Positions 25,781 through 33,627 of a stretch of 64,000 nucleotides of DNA are shown here, one piece after another (the first letter of the stretch is position 1; each line of letters begins with the position of its first letter). The stretch is from Micavibrio_B sp964399985 (GTDB taxonomy: Bacteria; Pseudomonadota; Alphaproteobacteria; Micavibrionales; Micavibrionaceae). Location of the stretch: NCBI GenBank assembly GCA_964399985.1, contig CAYNRY010000001.1, positions 1,054,001 through 1,118,000 of the forward strand. Reading direction: 5' to 3'. The translations under genes were made by a program, and so were the position numbers. The notes beneath the pieces are model-generated. The model made no database searches. It saw only the letters and a list, made by a program, of their open reading frames with translations, and was not told the DNA's origin.

Positions 25781-25853
25781 CGTCATTCCGGCGAAAGCCG
25801 GAATCCAGATATTCTAGCCACACCATCTGGATGCCGTTTTTCAACGGGATGAC
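25781..25853. repeat. Palindromic element, full copy before fdxA
   Basis: The left arm is GTCATTCCGGCGAAAGCCGG plus AATCCAGAT and the right arm is ATCTGGATGCCGTTTTTCAA plus CGGGATGACG. The inner ATCCAGAT/ATCTGGAT pair is perfect while the right arm carries a diverged core. It lies directly after the CGTCATTGCGAG-type element. Confidence 0.8.
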
Positions 25854-25864
25854 GATTGAAAGAA

Positions 25865-25927
25865 CTCTGTGTCCTCTGTGGTTTAAATTCTTTCTTAGGC
25901 ATGGATTCCGGCCTTCGCCGGAATGAC
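25865..25927. repeat. CTCTGTGTCC motif plus a solitary right arm
   Basis: CTCTGTGTCCTCTGTGGTTT (25865 onwards) is a short repeat type found dispersed in other genomes. It is followed by GGATTCCGGCCTTCGCCGGA plus ATGAC (25903-25927), a lone right arm of the main palindromic element. The remaining 70 bases up to fdxA show no further structure. Confidence 0.65.
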
Positions 25928-25995
25928 AATTAGAAAAAATGTTCAACTCTTTAAACCTTCTTGATTTCCTCTCGCATCCTCATTAAACCCTCCCC

Positions 25996-26334
25996 ATGAC
26001 CTTTGTCGTTACCGATGTCTGCATACTATGTAAATACACCGACTGCGTGGAAGTCTGTCCGGTGGATTGCTTCTATGAGGGCGAGAACATGCTTGTCATC
26101 AATCCGGACGAATGTATCGATTGCGGCGTCTGCGAACCTGAATGCCCGATCGAGGCCATTTTGCCCGATACGGATGCCAAGGCCGAGGCGTGGCTGGAGC
26201 TGAACCGCGAATACTCGACCGGGCCGTGGCCGAATCTGACAAAGAAAAAAGATGCCCTCCCTGGCGCCGACGACTTGAAAGACACACCCAACAAGATGCA
26301 AAGCTTTTCCGCAAACCCCGGAGAAGGTGATTGA
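25996..26334 (+). CDS. fdxA: 7Fe ferredoxin FdxA
   Basis: The protein has 112 residues. It has two cluster motifs: C-x2-C-x4-C-x3-CP in ILCKYTDCVEVCPVDCF, typical of a 3Fe-4S site with a second Cys group, and CIDCGVCEPECPIEAI for 4Fe-4S. The C-terminal extension (about 60-112) is typical of the FdxA type. It is a low-potential cytoplasmic electron carrier. It precedes carD and rpoH, the common alphaproteobacterial order. Confidence 0.94.
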   Translation: MTFVVTDVCILCKYTDCVEVCPVDCFYEGENMLVINPDECIDCGVCEPECPIEAILPDTDAKAEAWLELNREYSTGPWPNLTKKKDALPGADDLKDTPNKMQSFSANPGEGD

Positions 26335-26626
26335 AATCAATCACATAATCACGTTTTTCAGAACCAAATTAAATAATTTTAAAGAAAAGTTGAAATTTTC
26401 CTAATTTCTGCTATATTCTCTCGACTTGCTTCAACGATGTACGCAAACTCTAGGACGATTAACCCTCTGATTTTGCTTTCTTTTTTGCTTGGTAATTTTC
26501 TTACCCAGCTTAATCATCAACGTTATGGCAATAAAAACATAGCGAATTCCAGATGAATTCGATACGCAGAGACTAGAAACTAACGGACTACCTTAAAGTT
26601 AAACATCAGGCACAAGGACTATAGGC
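26335..26626 (+). promoter_or_regulatory. carD upstream region with sigma70-type promoter
   Basis: This A+T-rich 292-base gap holds TTGAAA (26390-26395), a 16-base spacer and TATATT (26412-26417), a close match to the housekeeping consensus. The leader to carD would be about 200 bases; no clear hairpin or open frame was found in it. The long untranslated leader may allow post-transcriptional control. Confidence 0.55.
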
Positions 26627-27706
26627 ATGGCGATAAAGAAAAAAACAGCTCCAGCTAAATCAACTGCTAAAACAAAAACAGTGGCAAAAGCCGCTCCGAA
26701 AGCTGTTAAAAAGCCTGTCTCCAAAGTAACTCCGAAAGCTGTTGTTAAGCCGGTTGCCAAGAAAGTCGATGCAATTAAGAAAATTGCGACCAAGCAAGTG
26801 GTAAAACCAGTTGCTAAAAAAGCAGCGCCTGCTCCGGTTAAAGCTCAAGTGAAAGCCCAGCCTAAAACGGCTCCGAAAGCGGTAAAAGCTGCTCCGGCTC
26901 CAAAGGCACCGGTCAAGGCTAAAGAAATCGTCGTAAAAGCCCCGACCAACCAAAATGCTGAAGTCAAAAAATCTCCCGTTGTTATGCAAAAAACAACGGA
27001 AGGCTATAAGCCAGTTTCCACAACATCTTCTTCATTGATGATGCGCCCTGCTTATCGCCCAATTCAGGTAACCAATAAGTCTTTGGCACCGATGACACCG
27101 GTTCGCCAGATGGCTCCTGCTCCGGCAAATGAGAAAATCGAATACAAAAAAGGCGACTATGTCGTTTATCCTGCCCATGGCGTTGGCCAGATCGAAGCTA
27201 TTGAAACAGCCGTGATTAGCGGTATGGAAATTAAGCTTTATGCCATCGTCTTTGAAAAAGACCGTATGCGTCTGAAAGTTCCGGTATTCAAAGCTCATGC
27301 CTCCGGCCTGCGTCGCTTGTCGACAACCAACCGTATGCAGGATGCGCTGAAAACCTTACAAGGCCGTGCGCAAATCCGCCGCGCCATGTGGTCCCGCCGC
27401 GCTCAGGAATACGAAACCAAGATTAACTCCGGCGACCCGGTATCTATTGCCGAAGTTCTTCGTGATCTGAAACGCTCGAACGATGAATCCGAGCAATCTT
27501 ATTCAGAGCGCCAGATCTATCAATCAGCCATGGAGCGTCTAGCACGCGAAGTTGCTGCAGTGGATCGCATTACGGAAATCGAGGCAACCGAGCGTCTGGA
27601 AAAACTTATCCGTGGTGGCCGCAAGTCCAAAGCCGAAGAGAAGGCGATTGAAGACAAAGCCATTGAGGCCAAAGCTATCGAAGATAAAGCAGCTCAAGCC
27701 GCCTAA
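26627..27706 (+). CDS. CarD/CdnL-family transcription regulator with long basic N-terminal tail
   Basis: The protein has 359 residues. The first ~150 are Lys/Ala/Pro/Val-rich, with histone H1-like repeats such as TAPKAVKAAPAPKAPVKAK. The CarD domain begins at about 165 (KGDYVVYPAHGVGQIEAIET), the RNA-polymerase-binding Tudor-like part, and is followed by the helical DNA-binding part ('RRAMWSRRAQEYETKINSGD'). The C-terminus has an AIEDKAIEAKAIEDKA repeat. CdnL/CarD proteins stabilise open complexes at rRNA and other promoters. Typical CdnL proteins have about 160-190 residues, so both tails are unusual; they may bind DNA nonspecifically. Confidence 0.9.
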   Translation: MAIKKKTAPAKSTAKTKTVAKAAPKAVKKPVSKVTPKAVVKPVAKKVDAIKKIATKQVVKPVAKKAAPAPVKAQVKAQPKTAPKAVKAAPAPKAPVKAKEIVVKAPTNQNAEVKKSPVVMQKTTEGYKPVSTTSSSLMMRPAYRPIQVTNKSLAPMTPVRQMAPAPANEKIEYKKGDYVVYPAHGVGQIEAIETAVISGMEIKLYAIVFEKDRMRLKVPVFKAHASGLRRLSTTNRMQDALKTLQGRAQIRRAMWSRRAQEYETKINSGDPVSIAEVLRDLKRSNDESEQSYSERQIYQSAMERLAREVAAVDRITEIEATERLEKLIRGGRKSKAEEKAIEDKAIEAKAIEDKAAQAA

Positions 27707-27740
27707 TCTCCGAAACGAACTATTATGAACATGATTAAAG

Positions 27741-27765
27741 CCGCCCTCACCGGGCGGTTTTTTTT
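27741..27765 (+). terminator. Rho-independent terminator of carD
   Basis: CCGCCC (27741-27746), loop TCACC, GGGCGG (27752-27757), then eight T residues. It lies 34 bases after the carD stop. Confidence 0.92.
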
Positions 27766-27799
27766 ATTTTCCAAATAACACTACTCCGTAAATAGGAAT

Positions 27800-27821
27800 A
27801 AATGCTTCACATGAAGCATTT
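27800..27821. promoter_or_regulatory. 22-bp near-perfect palindrome upstream of rpoH
   Basis: AAATGCTTCA (27800-27809), CA, TGAAGCATTT (27812-27821). The arms are perfectly complementary. No T-run follows, so it is more like an operator than a terminator. It sits in the 328-base carD-rpoH gap. Confidence 0.45.
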
Positions 27822-27847
27822 CGTAGGAACTTTTCACGCGCTCAAAC

Positions 27848-27884
27848 ATTGGTTTTTATTAGCCAATTTCGCATATCGGATATG
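27848..27884. promoter_or_regulatory. Further inverted repeats in the rpoH upstream region
   Basis: ATTGG (27848-27852) pairs with CCAAT (27863-27867), and CATATC-G-GATATG (27872-27884) is a perfect odd palindrome. Within the same stretch TTGGTT (27849-27854) followed after 17 bases by CATATC could be a weak promoter. The remaining bases to the rpoH start (27885-28034) are A+T-rich without clear structure, ending with the Shine-Dalgarno AAGGGG. Confidence 0.35.
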
Positions 27885-28034
27885 TGGGGGAATAATCGGA
27901 AATTTTTCGTTAACAAGATAACTTTTTTCGATTTTTGACGAATACAAAATCGAATGCCAGACGTTGGCAATGCAGCAGAAGAACATTAACAAATCAAACT
28001 AGACCGGTTTGAAAAAAAGAAAAGGGGTCCCACC

Positions 28035-28934
28035 ATGGCGTATATAGACGATCAACAAACCCAAAAAGCCAATTTATCCTACATTCGTTCCTCCATGAGC
28101 GAGCCGATGTTAGAGCGCGACCACGAGCAGGATTTGGCACGCAGATGGCGCGATCAAAAGGACGAACGCGCCCTGCATGAACTTGTAAAATCATACACAC
28201 GTCTGGTAATTGCCGCGGCTTCCCGCTTCCGCCATTACGGTCTTCCTATGGGCGACCTGATACAGGAAGGTAATATGGGCTTGATGCAAGCAGCCAATCG
28301 TTTCGAACCTGAACGCGATGTCCGGTTTTCTACCTATGCAGCGTGGTGGATACGCTCCGCCATGCAGGACTATGTATTACGGAACTGGTCGATCGTTCGG
28401 ACAGGTACAACGGCGGCTCAAAAGTCCCTCTTCTTCAACTTGCGTCGCTTACGCGCAAAAATTGAAGGCGGTCAAAGCATGAATAATCAGGGCGGGCTAA
28501 CCAATGAATCGCGGGATAAAATCTCCAGCCTTCTCGGTGTATCCACTAAGGAAGTCGAGCAGATGGAAGGCCGTATGAATGGCGGAGATCAATCATTGAA
28601 CGCGACAATTTCAATGGACGGTGAAGACGAGTATCAATCTTTTCTTGCCGATACGCGTCCTAATCCGGAAGAAATTGTCATCGGAATGAAAGATTCGCAA
28701 ACCCGTTCAAAATGGCTGGCTTCTGCCCTGTCTGAACTGAGCGACCGCGAGCAGGAAATTATCAAACAGCGTCATTTGAAATATGAAACAGTTACATTGG
28801 AAGAGCTTGGTAAACAACTTGGCGTCAGCAAAGAACGTGTTCGCCAACTTGAAGCTCGTGCGATTGAGAAACTGAAAACGTCGCTGAATAAAAATGTAAA
28901 AAATCCGCGTGATCTCTTGACGGCGGCAGCATAA
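28035..28934 (+). CDS. rpoH: Heat-shock sigma factor sigma32
   Basis: The protein has 299 residues. Region 2 reads DLIQEGNMGLMQAANRFEPE then 'VRFSTYAAWWIRSAMQDYVLRN'. The RpoH box follows (AAQKSLFFNLRRLR), which separates it from other group 3 sigma factors. Region 4 has the helix-turn-helix VTLEELGKQLGVSKERVRQLE. It directs transcription of chaperone and protease genes. The ATG at 28035 is preceded by AAGGGGTCCCACC. It has its own upstream region with palindromes and its own terminator, so it is not in one transcript with carD. Confidence 0.95.
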   Translation: MAYIDDQQTQKANLSYIRSSMSEPMLERDHEQDLARRWRDQKDERALHELVKSYTRLVIAAASRFRHYGLPMGDLIQEGNMGLMQAANRFEPERDVRFSTYAAWWIRSAMQDYVLRNWSIVRTGTTAAQKSLFFNLRRLRAKIEGGQSMNNQGGLTNESRDKISSLLGVSTKEVEQMEGRMNGGDQSLNATISMDGEDEYQSFLADTRPNPEEIVIGMKDSQTRSKWLASALSELSDREQEIIKQRHLKYETVTLEELGKQLGVSKERVRQLEARAIEKLKTSLNKNVKNPRDLLTAAA

Positions 28935-28976
28935 GAACTATCTGTTATATTCAAAGGACGGCGCTTGCGTCGTTCG

Positions 28977-29014
28977 GGCCAGGTTGGTACTTCCCCCTCC
29001 AACCTGGCCTTTTT
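28977..29014 (+). terminator. Strong terminator of rpoH
   Basis: GGCCAGGTTGG (28977-28987), an 11-base loop, CCAACCTGGCC (28999-29009), then TTTTT. The 11-bp stem is perfect. It ends two bases before the stop of the convergent protease gene. Confidence 0.93.
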
Positions 29015-29016
29015 AT

Positions 29017-30435
29017 TTATTCAACGACAATTTTATACTTACGTCCCGCGACAACATTCTCATTCGCTTTGAGATTGTTCAATGCGCGAATCAATGCTGT
29101 CGTTTGTCCGATTTGAGCACCATCGACAACACGGATTTTCTCCGTTTTCAAACCTGAAATTTCACTAGCCGATAAACTACGCAAACTATAGGTCGTGGCT
29201 TTAAGCGCTTCGATTTCGGTTGATGGCAGGTTTTGCGGAATTGCAAATTGCATGCGGAAAACGCTGCCATTGCCCCAATTAATCGCCACTAGTCGCAATG
29301 TAATCGGCGCGCCGTTTAATGTCGTATCAAACGACGCCGTTGCTGCATCATGCCCGTTGATATTGACTTTTTCCGGAGTCAATTGGCGCTTGCCCTGCAA
29401 CCAGTCATACATGATATAACTTGCCGGGTCGGCTGTATTCGCTTTCACTTGATCGACAACGATTAATGCGCCGCCGGACTTGGAGGCGACGATTTGCTCG
29501 GGCGAATTCTGGATTTTATAACCTTGTGGCACAGAGAACGTAAAACCCATTACCGGATGATAAAAATTTGTCCCGCGCACAAAACCTTGCTCGGGTGAAT
29601 CTCCATAGGTCATACCGTCGATTGCGGCCAGATAAGCCACTGCTCCGCGCTCTTTTGCATTGCCTTGATATCTTGCTGCATCGGCAGATGCTGCGGCAAC
29701 GCGTCCCGCTGTTTGCGGGTGGGTTGAAAAGAAATTAGGCGTTTCAGCTTTTTCTTCCTTGCCCGATTGCGATACCTGATACTGATCCATGGCGGCAAGA
29801 AAATCGGAAACTGCTTTCGGATCATAGCCTGAACGGTCAAGATAACGAATGCCAAGCGTATCAGCTTCGGTTTCCTGCTCTCGGGAATAGGAACTGATAT
29901 ACAAATTACTACCTACATCGAGCATCTGGGTTACGGCAGAGTTACCAAGATAAGCGCCGAGTAAGGTTGTTCCCAATCCCGTTACCACGCTTTGGGAATA
30001 ACGGGCGGCACTATGGCGTCCTGTCACGTGACCGATTTCATGTCCCAAGACGCCCGCTAATTCGGCTTCGTCATTGGCCACGGCCAAAAGTCCGCGCGTT
30101 ACATAAACATAGCCGCCCGGCAGCGCGAAAGCGTTGACGACCGGAGAGTCGAGAACGAAGAACTGGTACGTCACATCCGCACGTTCTGTATTTTTGGCGA
30201 CTTTAGAGCCGACCGAGGACACATAGTTTTGTAATTTTTGATCTTTATACAGCCCGCCATATTGCTTGACGATTTCCTCATGCTGGCTGGCACCGACTTG
30301 CGCTTCGCTTTCGGCTGGCATCAAACCGGTAAACTGGTTGCGACCCGTAGCAGGATTGACGCTGCAGGCGCTTAAAACAAGGGATGAAATAAGACCGCAG
30401 ACCTGTAAAGACTTGCAAAACTTTCGATAATCCAT
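29017..30435 (-). CDS. M48-family metalloprotease, lipoprotein
   Basis: The protein has 472 residues. A lipoprotein signal ends in the lipobox VLSAC (Cys about residue 23). The peptidase domain has the zinc motif HExxH in VLGHEIGHVTGRHSA, with the third ligand Glu in YSREQETEADTLGIRYLD. A C-terminal domain of about 160 residues follows, ending in a LysM-like 'VVAGRKYKIVVE'. It resembles BepA/YfgC and Oma1-type proteases that act on outer-membrane proteins. An outer-membrane periplasmic location is inferred. GAGGAAG precedes the start; only 11 bases separate it from the divergent nuclease-like gene. Confidence 0.88.
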   Translation of the reverse strand: MDYRKFCKSLQVCGLISSLVLSACSVNPATGRNQFTGLMPAESEAQVGASQHEEIVKQYGGLYKDQKLQNYVSSVGSKVAKNTERADVTYQFFVLDSPVVNAFALPGGYVYVTRGLLAVANDEAELAGVLGHEIGHVTGRHSAARYSQSVVTGLGTTLLGAYLGNSAVTQMLDVGSNLYISSYSREQETEADTLGIRYLDRSGYDPKAVSDFLAAMDQYQVSQSGKEEKAETPNFFSTHPQTAGRVAAASADAARYQGNAKERGAVAYLAAIDGMTYGDSPEQGFVRGTNFYHPVMGFTFSVPQGYKIQNSPEQIVASKSGGALIVVDQVKANTADPASYIMYDWLQGKRQLTPEKVNINGHDAATASFDTTLNGAPITLRLVAINWGNGSVFRMQFAIPQNLPSTEIEALKATTYSLRSLSASEISGLKTEKIRVVDGAQIGQTTALIRALNNLKANENVVAGRKYKIVVE

Positions 30436-30446
30436 AAATCTTCCTC

Positions 30447-31436
30447 ATGCTCAAAAATTGTTTATTGGCTTGCCTCGCAACGCTCCTGTTTTTACCACAG
30501 GCACCTTCTGTTTCAAGAGCGGAAACAAGATATGTTTCAGAGATAGTGCCTGCCGGCTTTTTCCGCGAACTAGCCCAGTCGCCCGTTAGCGTCAAAGTGA
30601 CCAAGGTTATCGATCCCCTCACCTTTATGGGCGAAGACAAGAATATCTATTCCCTGTCAGGTATCGAAATTCCAAACCTACAGACCGGCAAGAAAGACTT
30701 TACGCTCGAAGCCAGCAAGACTTTAGCCCTTCTCATCGAAGACAAGGATTTAAAACTCTATACGACCAAGACAAGGGATAAAGGCCGTATCAACCGGATG
30801 AACCAGATGCTGGTTCAGGCCGAATTGAAACAGGCCCGGATATGGATCCAAGGAGAATTGCTGGCGGCAGGTCTGGCACGCGTTAAAACAACAGCCGGCA
30901 ATCCTGAAATGCGCGACGCCATGCTGGCTATCGAAGCGAAAGCCCGCGATGCAAAGAAAGGCCTATGGGTGGATAATGCCTTGCAGGTTTTGACCCCGGA
31001 GACAGCGATCGGTCATGAAAATTCTTTTGCCATTATTGAAGGTACGCCTAAAGCCGCCGCGATCACGCGCAACATGATCTTCCTGAATTACGGCGACGAT
31101 TATAAAAAGGATTTTACCGTCGGCATCCCGACCAGTCTGCGTGTCGCTTTTTCAAAAAAGAAAATCAATCCGCTGCAAATGGCCAATACAAAAATCCGCG
31201 TGCGCGGCTGGGTGCAATCTTATAACGGTCCGTTTATCGAGATCGATCATCCGGAGCAAATTGAAATTCTTGGCCGTCTAAGCCCTTTTAATGAGACGAA
31301 AACTCAAACGGAACCGTCACCAAATTCCGCCGGCATGCGCACGATACAAATGCCTAAAACGCCAGAAATAGAGAAACCGATCGAACCTGAAATCATCGCT
31401 CCAAAGAAAAACAATGCCGCATACCCAAACCCATAA
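30447..31436 (+). CDS. Exported nuclease-like (thermonuclease/SNase-fold) protein
   Basis: The protein has 329 residues. A signal peptide (MLKNCLLACLATLLFLPQAP ...SRA) is followed by an SNase-like domain (about 50-180). This has SVKVTKVIDPLTFMGEDKN, 'YSLSGIEIPN', 'WIQGELLAAGLARV' and a KARDAKKGLW end, matching the family's 'LL..GlA.v...A..a+...GlW' pattern. The classical catalytic Arg positions are not clearly conserved (KDKGRINRMNQM is in the right area), so activity is uncertain. The C-terminal third has an OB-like 'KIRVRGWVQSYNGPFIEID' segment and a Pro-rich tail. No Shine-Dalgarno is visible before the ATG, so it may be leaderless. Confidence 0.7.
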   Translation: MLKNCLLACLATLLFLPQAPSVSRAETRYVSEIVPAGFFRELAQSPVSVKVTKVIDPLTFMGEDKNIYSLSGIEIPNLQTGKKDFTLEASKTLALLIEDKDLKLYTTKTRDKGRINRMNQMLVQAELKQARIWIQGELLAAGLARVKTTAGNPEMRDAMLAIEAKARDAKKGLWVDNALQVLTPETAIGHENSFAIIEGTPKAAAITRNMIFLNYGDDYKKDFTVGIPTSLRVAFSKKKINPLQMANTKIRVRGWVQSYNGPFIEIDHPEQIEILGRLSPFNETKTQTEPSPNSAGMRTIQMPKTPEIEKPIEPEIIAPKKNNAAYPNP

Positions 31437-32412
31437 GAATTATGCATCTGCATTGCACCCGCGACCTTTGCGCGAATTATATCCGCCGATCATGCCCTAT
31501 TCGCAAGGCTTTATGGCGGTCGATGTGGAGCATACGCTCTACTGGGAACAAAGCGGTAATCCTGACGGCATTCCGATTCTTGTTTTACATGGCGGTCCCG
31601 GCGCAGGCGCTACAGCTACCCATCGCCGCTTTTTCGATCCAGAAGTATACCGTATTATTATTTTCGACCAACGCGGCGCAGGACGATCACAGGCGCTTGG
31701 TAATCTGGAGAATAATACGACTGCTCATTTGATCGCCGATATGGAAGCCTTGCGACGACAGTTGAATATCGAGCGCTGGCATTTATTCGGCGGATCATGG
31801 GGCAGCACGCTCGCCCTTGCATACGCCATCGAACATCCCAAAAGATGTATCAGCATGATACTCCGCAGCATTTTTCTAATGGAAGAAAGCGAAGTGCAGT
31901 GGTTCATGTATGGCATGCGCACCATCTTCCCTGAAGCTTGGGAAGAATTTGCGAATTTTATTCCTGAAAACGAGCGTAGCGATTTACTGGCGGCTTATTA
32001 CAAACGCCTGAACAGCGAAGACGTAAAAATTTCCATCGAGGCCGCCCTGTCGTGGAATGCCTATGAAAGCGCCTGCGCGTCTTTCTTCCCAGCCAGTCAG
32101 ACGATCAATACGGATGAGCAACGATATTACGCGCTCGCCATGGCCAAAATCGAAGCGCATTACTTTTCGACCCAGCAAATGACCGGCGACAATGCTTTGC
32201 TTAAAAAAATCGACCGTATCCGCTCCATTCCGGCAACAATCGTCCATGCCCGCTATGATATTGTCTGCCCGATCGACAGCGCTCACCGCCTGCATCTGGC
32301 ATGGCCGGAAGCCGACTATGTAATTGTTCCGGATTCAGGTCATTCTTTCCTTGATCCGACGATGAGATCGCGCTTAATTGAAGCGGCTGAAACGGCCAAA
32401 AGCCTAACTTAA
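31414..32412 (+). CDS. pip: Proline iminopeptidase (peptidase family S33)
   Basis: The protein has 332 residues. It has an alpha/beta hydrolase fold: oxyanion LHGGPGAGATATHRRFFDP, 'DQRGAGRSQ', nucleophile elbow LFGGSWGSTLALAYA, Asp in HARYDIVCPID and His in DSGHSFLD. It cleaves N-terminal proline from peptides. The conserved LRELYPPIMPYSQGFM start of the family is kept only with an upstream start, so 31414 is preferred over the ATG at 31492. That start lies 23 bases inside the end of the nuclease-like gene. Confidence 0.93.
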   Translation: MPHTQTHKNYASALHPRPLRELYPPIMPYSQGFMAVDVEHTLYWEQSGNPDGIPILVLHGGPGAGATATHRRFFDPEVYRIIIFDQRGAGRSQALGNLENNTTAHLIADMEALRRQLNIERWHLFGGSWGSTLALAYAIEHPKRCISMILRSIFLMEESEVQWFMYGMRTIFPEAWEEFANFIPENERSDLLAAYYKRLNSEDVKISIEAALSWNAYESACASFFPASQTINTDEQRYYALAMAKIEAHYFSTQQMTGDNALLKKIDRIRSIPATIVHARYDIVCPIDSAHRLHLAWPEADYVIVPDSGHSFLDPTMRSRLIEAAETAKSLT

Positions 32413-32424
32413 TGAGGACTTGAT

Positions 32425-33627
32425 ATGGATTTCCAAAGCCTGAAAACCGCCGATGTTAAAAATAAATTCGTTCTGCTGCGTGCAGATTTGAATGTTCCGG
32501 CAGAAAATGGCGAAGTGACCGATACAACTCGCATCGACCGTTTGAAACCCACAATTGAGTTTCTGGCGCAGATGGGTGCGAAGACGATTATCCTTTCCCA
32601 TTTCGGTCGCCCCAAAGGTGTCACGCCGGAATTTTCTCAGGAGTTTTTGCTACCTGCTTTAGAGGAAAGCTGGGAACGCACGGTAAAATTCGCTCATGAC
32701 AGCATTGGCGAAGACGCGACTGCCGAGCGCAATACTCTCAACCCGGGCGAAATCCTTCTTCTCGAAAATATCCGTTTTCATCCGGAAGAAGAAAAGAACG
32801 ATCCGGAGTTTGCGAAAGAATTGGCCAAGCTCGGGGATATCTATGTAAACGACGCTTTTTCCGCCGCTCACCGCGCTCATGCCTCGACAGAAGGCATTGC
32901 GAATTACTTGCCGACCTATGCCGGTTTTCTGATGGAAGAAGAGCTAACCGCATTGAATAAGGCGCTTGGCAAACCGGAACGTCCTTTGGCGGCTATTGTC
33001 GGCGGTTCCAAAATTTCTACCAAGCTCGACCTTCTCAACAATCTGGTAACCAAAGCCGACTATTTGATATTGGGCGGCGGTATGGCGACAACATTTGCGT
33101 TTGCCATGGGTGCCGAAGTCGGCAAATCCTTATGCGAACAGGATATGAAAGATCAGGCGCTTGCGATCATCGAAAAAGCCAAGGCCAATAAATGCGAAAT
33201 CATTCTTCCCGTCGACCGCATCGCCGTAAAAGAATTCGGCAAAGACACGCCGTTTGAAGTCGTGAATTCAAACGCAATTCCCTCTGATATGGAAGGCGTC
33301 GATATAGGCCCTGAAGCCGTCAAAAATGCTGGCGAGAAACTGGCAAAATGCAAAACCGTCATCTGGAACGGACCAATGGGCGTCTTTGAAGTCAAACCGT
33401 TCGATAACGGCACAAACGGCATCGCGCAAATCGTCGCCGATCTGACAGAGTCAGGTAAAATCGTCAGCGTGGCTGGCGGCGGCGACACAGTATCGGCGCT
33501 TGAAAATGCAGGCGTTGCCGATAAGGTGACATATATGTCATCCGCTGGCGGTGCCTTCCTTGAATGGATGGAAGGAAAAACTCTTCCGGGCGTCGCGGCT
33601 TTGTCACAGAAGAAAAAAGCGGCTTGA
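32425..33627 (+). CDS. pgk: Phosphoglycerate kinase
   Basis: The protein has 400 residues, full length. It interconverts 1,3-bisphosphoglycerate and ADP with 3-phosphoglycerate and ATP. Visible signatures are VLLRADLNVPAENG, 'SHFGRPKG', the hinge 'VGGSKISTKLDLLNNLV', 'WNGPMGVFE' and the nucleotide-binding GGGDTVSALENAG. GAGGACTTGAT precedes the start, 12 bases after pip. No gap or other glycolytic gene is adjacent. The stop TGA directly abuts the stop of the convergent pilin-like gene, with no terminator between. Confidence 0.97.
   Translation: MDFQSLKTADVKNKFVLLRADLNVPAENGEVTDTTRIDRLKPTIEFLAQMGAKTIILSHFGRPKGVTPEFSQEFLLPALEESWERTVKFAHDSIGEDATAERNTLNPGEILLLENIRFHPEEEKNDPEFAKELAKLGDIYVNDAFSAAHRAHASTEGIANYLPTYAGFLMEEELTALNKALGKPERPLAAIVGGSKISTKLDLLNNLVTKADYLILGGGMATTFAFAMGAEVGKSLCEQDMKDQALAIIEKAKANKCEIILPVDRIAVKEFGKDTPFEVVNSNAIPSDMEGVDIGPEAVKNAGEKLAKCKTVIWNGPMGVFEVKPFDNGTNGIAQIVADLTESGKIVSVAGGGDTVSALENAGVADKVTYMSSAGGAFLEWMEGKTLPGVAALSQKKKAA

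Noticed and set aside
25689..25946. Open frame of 85 codons on the minus strand
   Set aside because: It translates only the stacked repeats between ldcA and fdxA; peptides such as 'DSGFRRNDG' are typical of translated palindromic elements.
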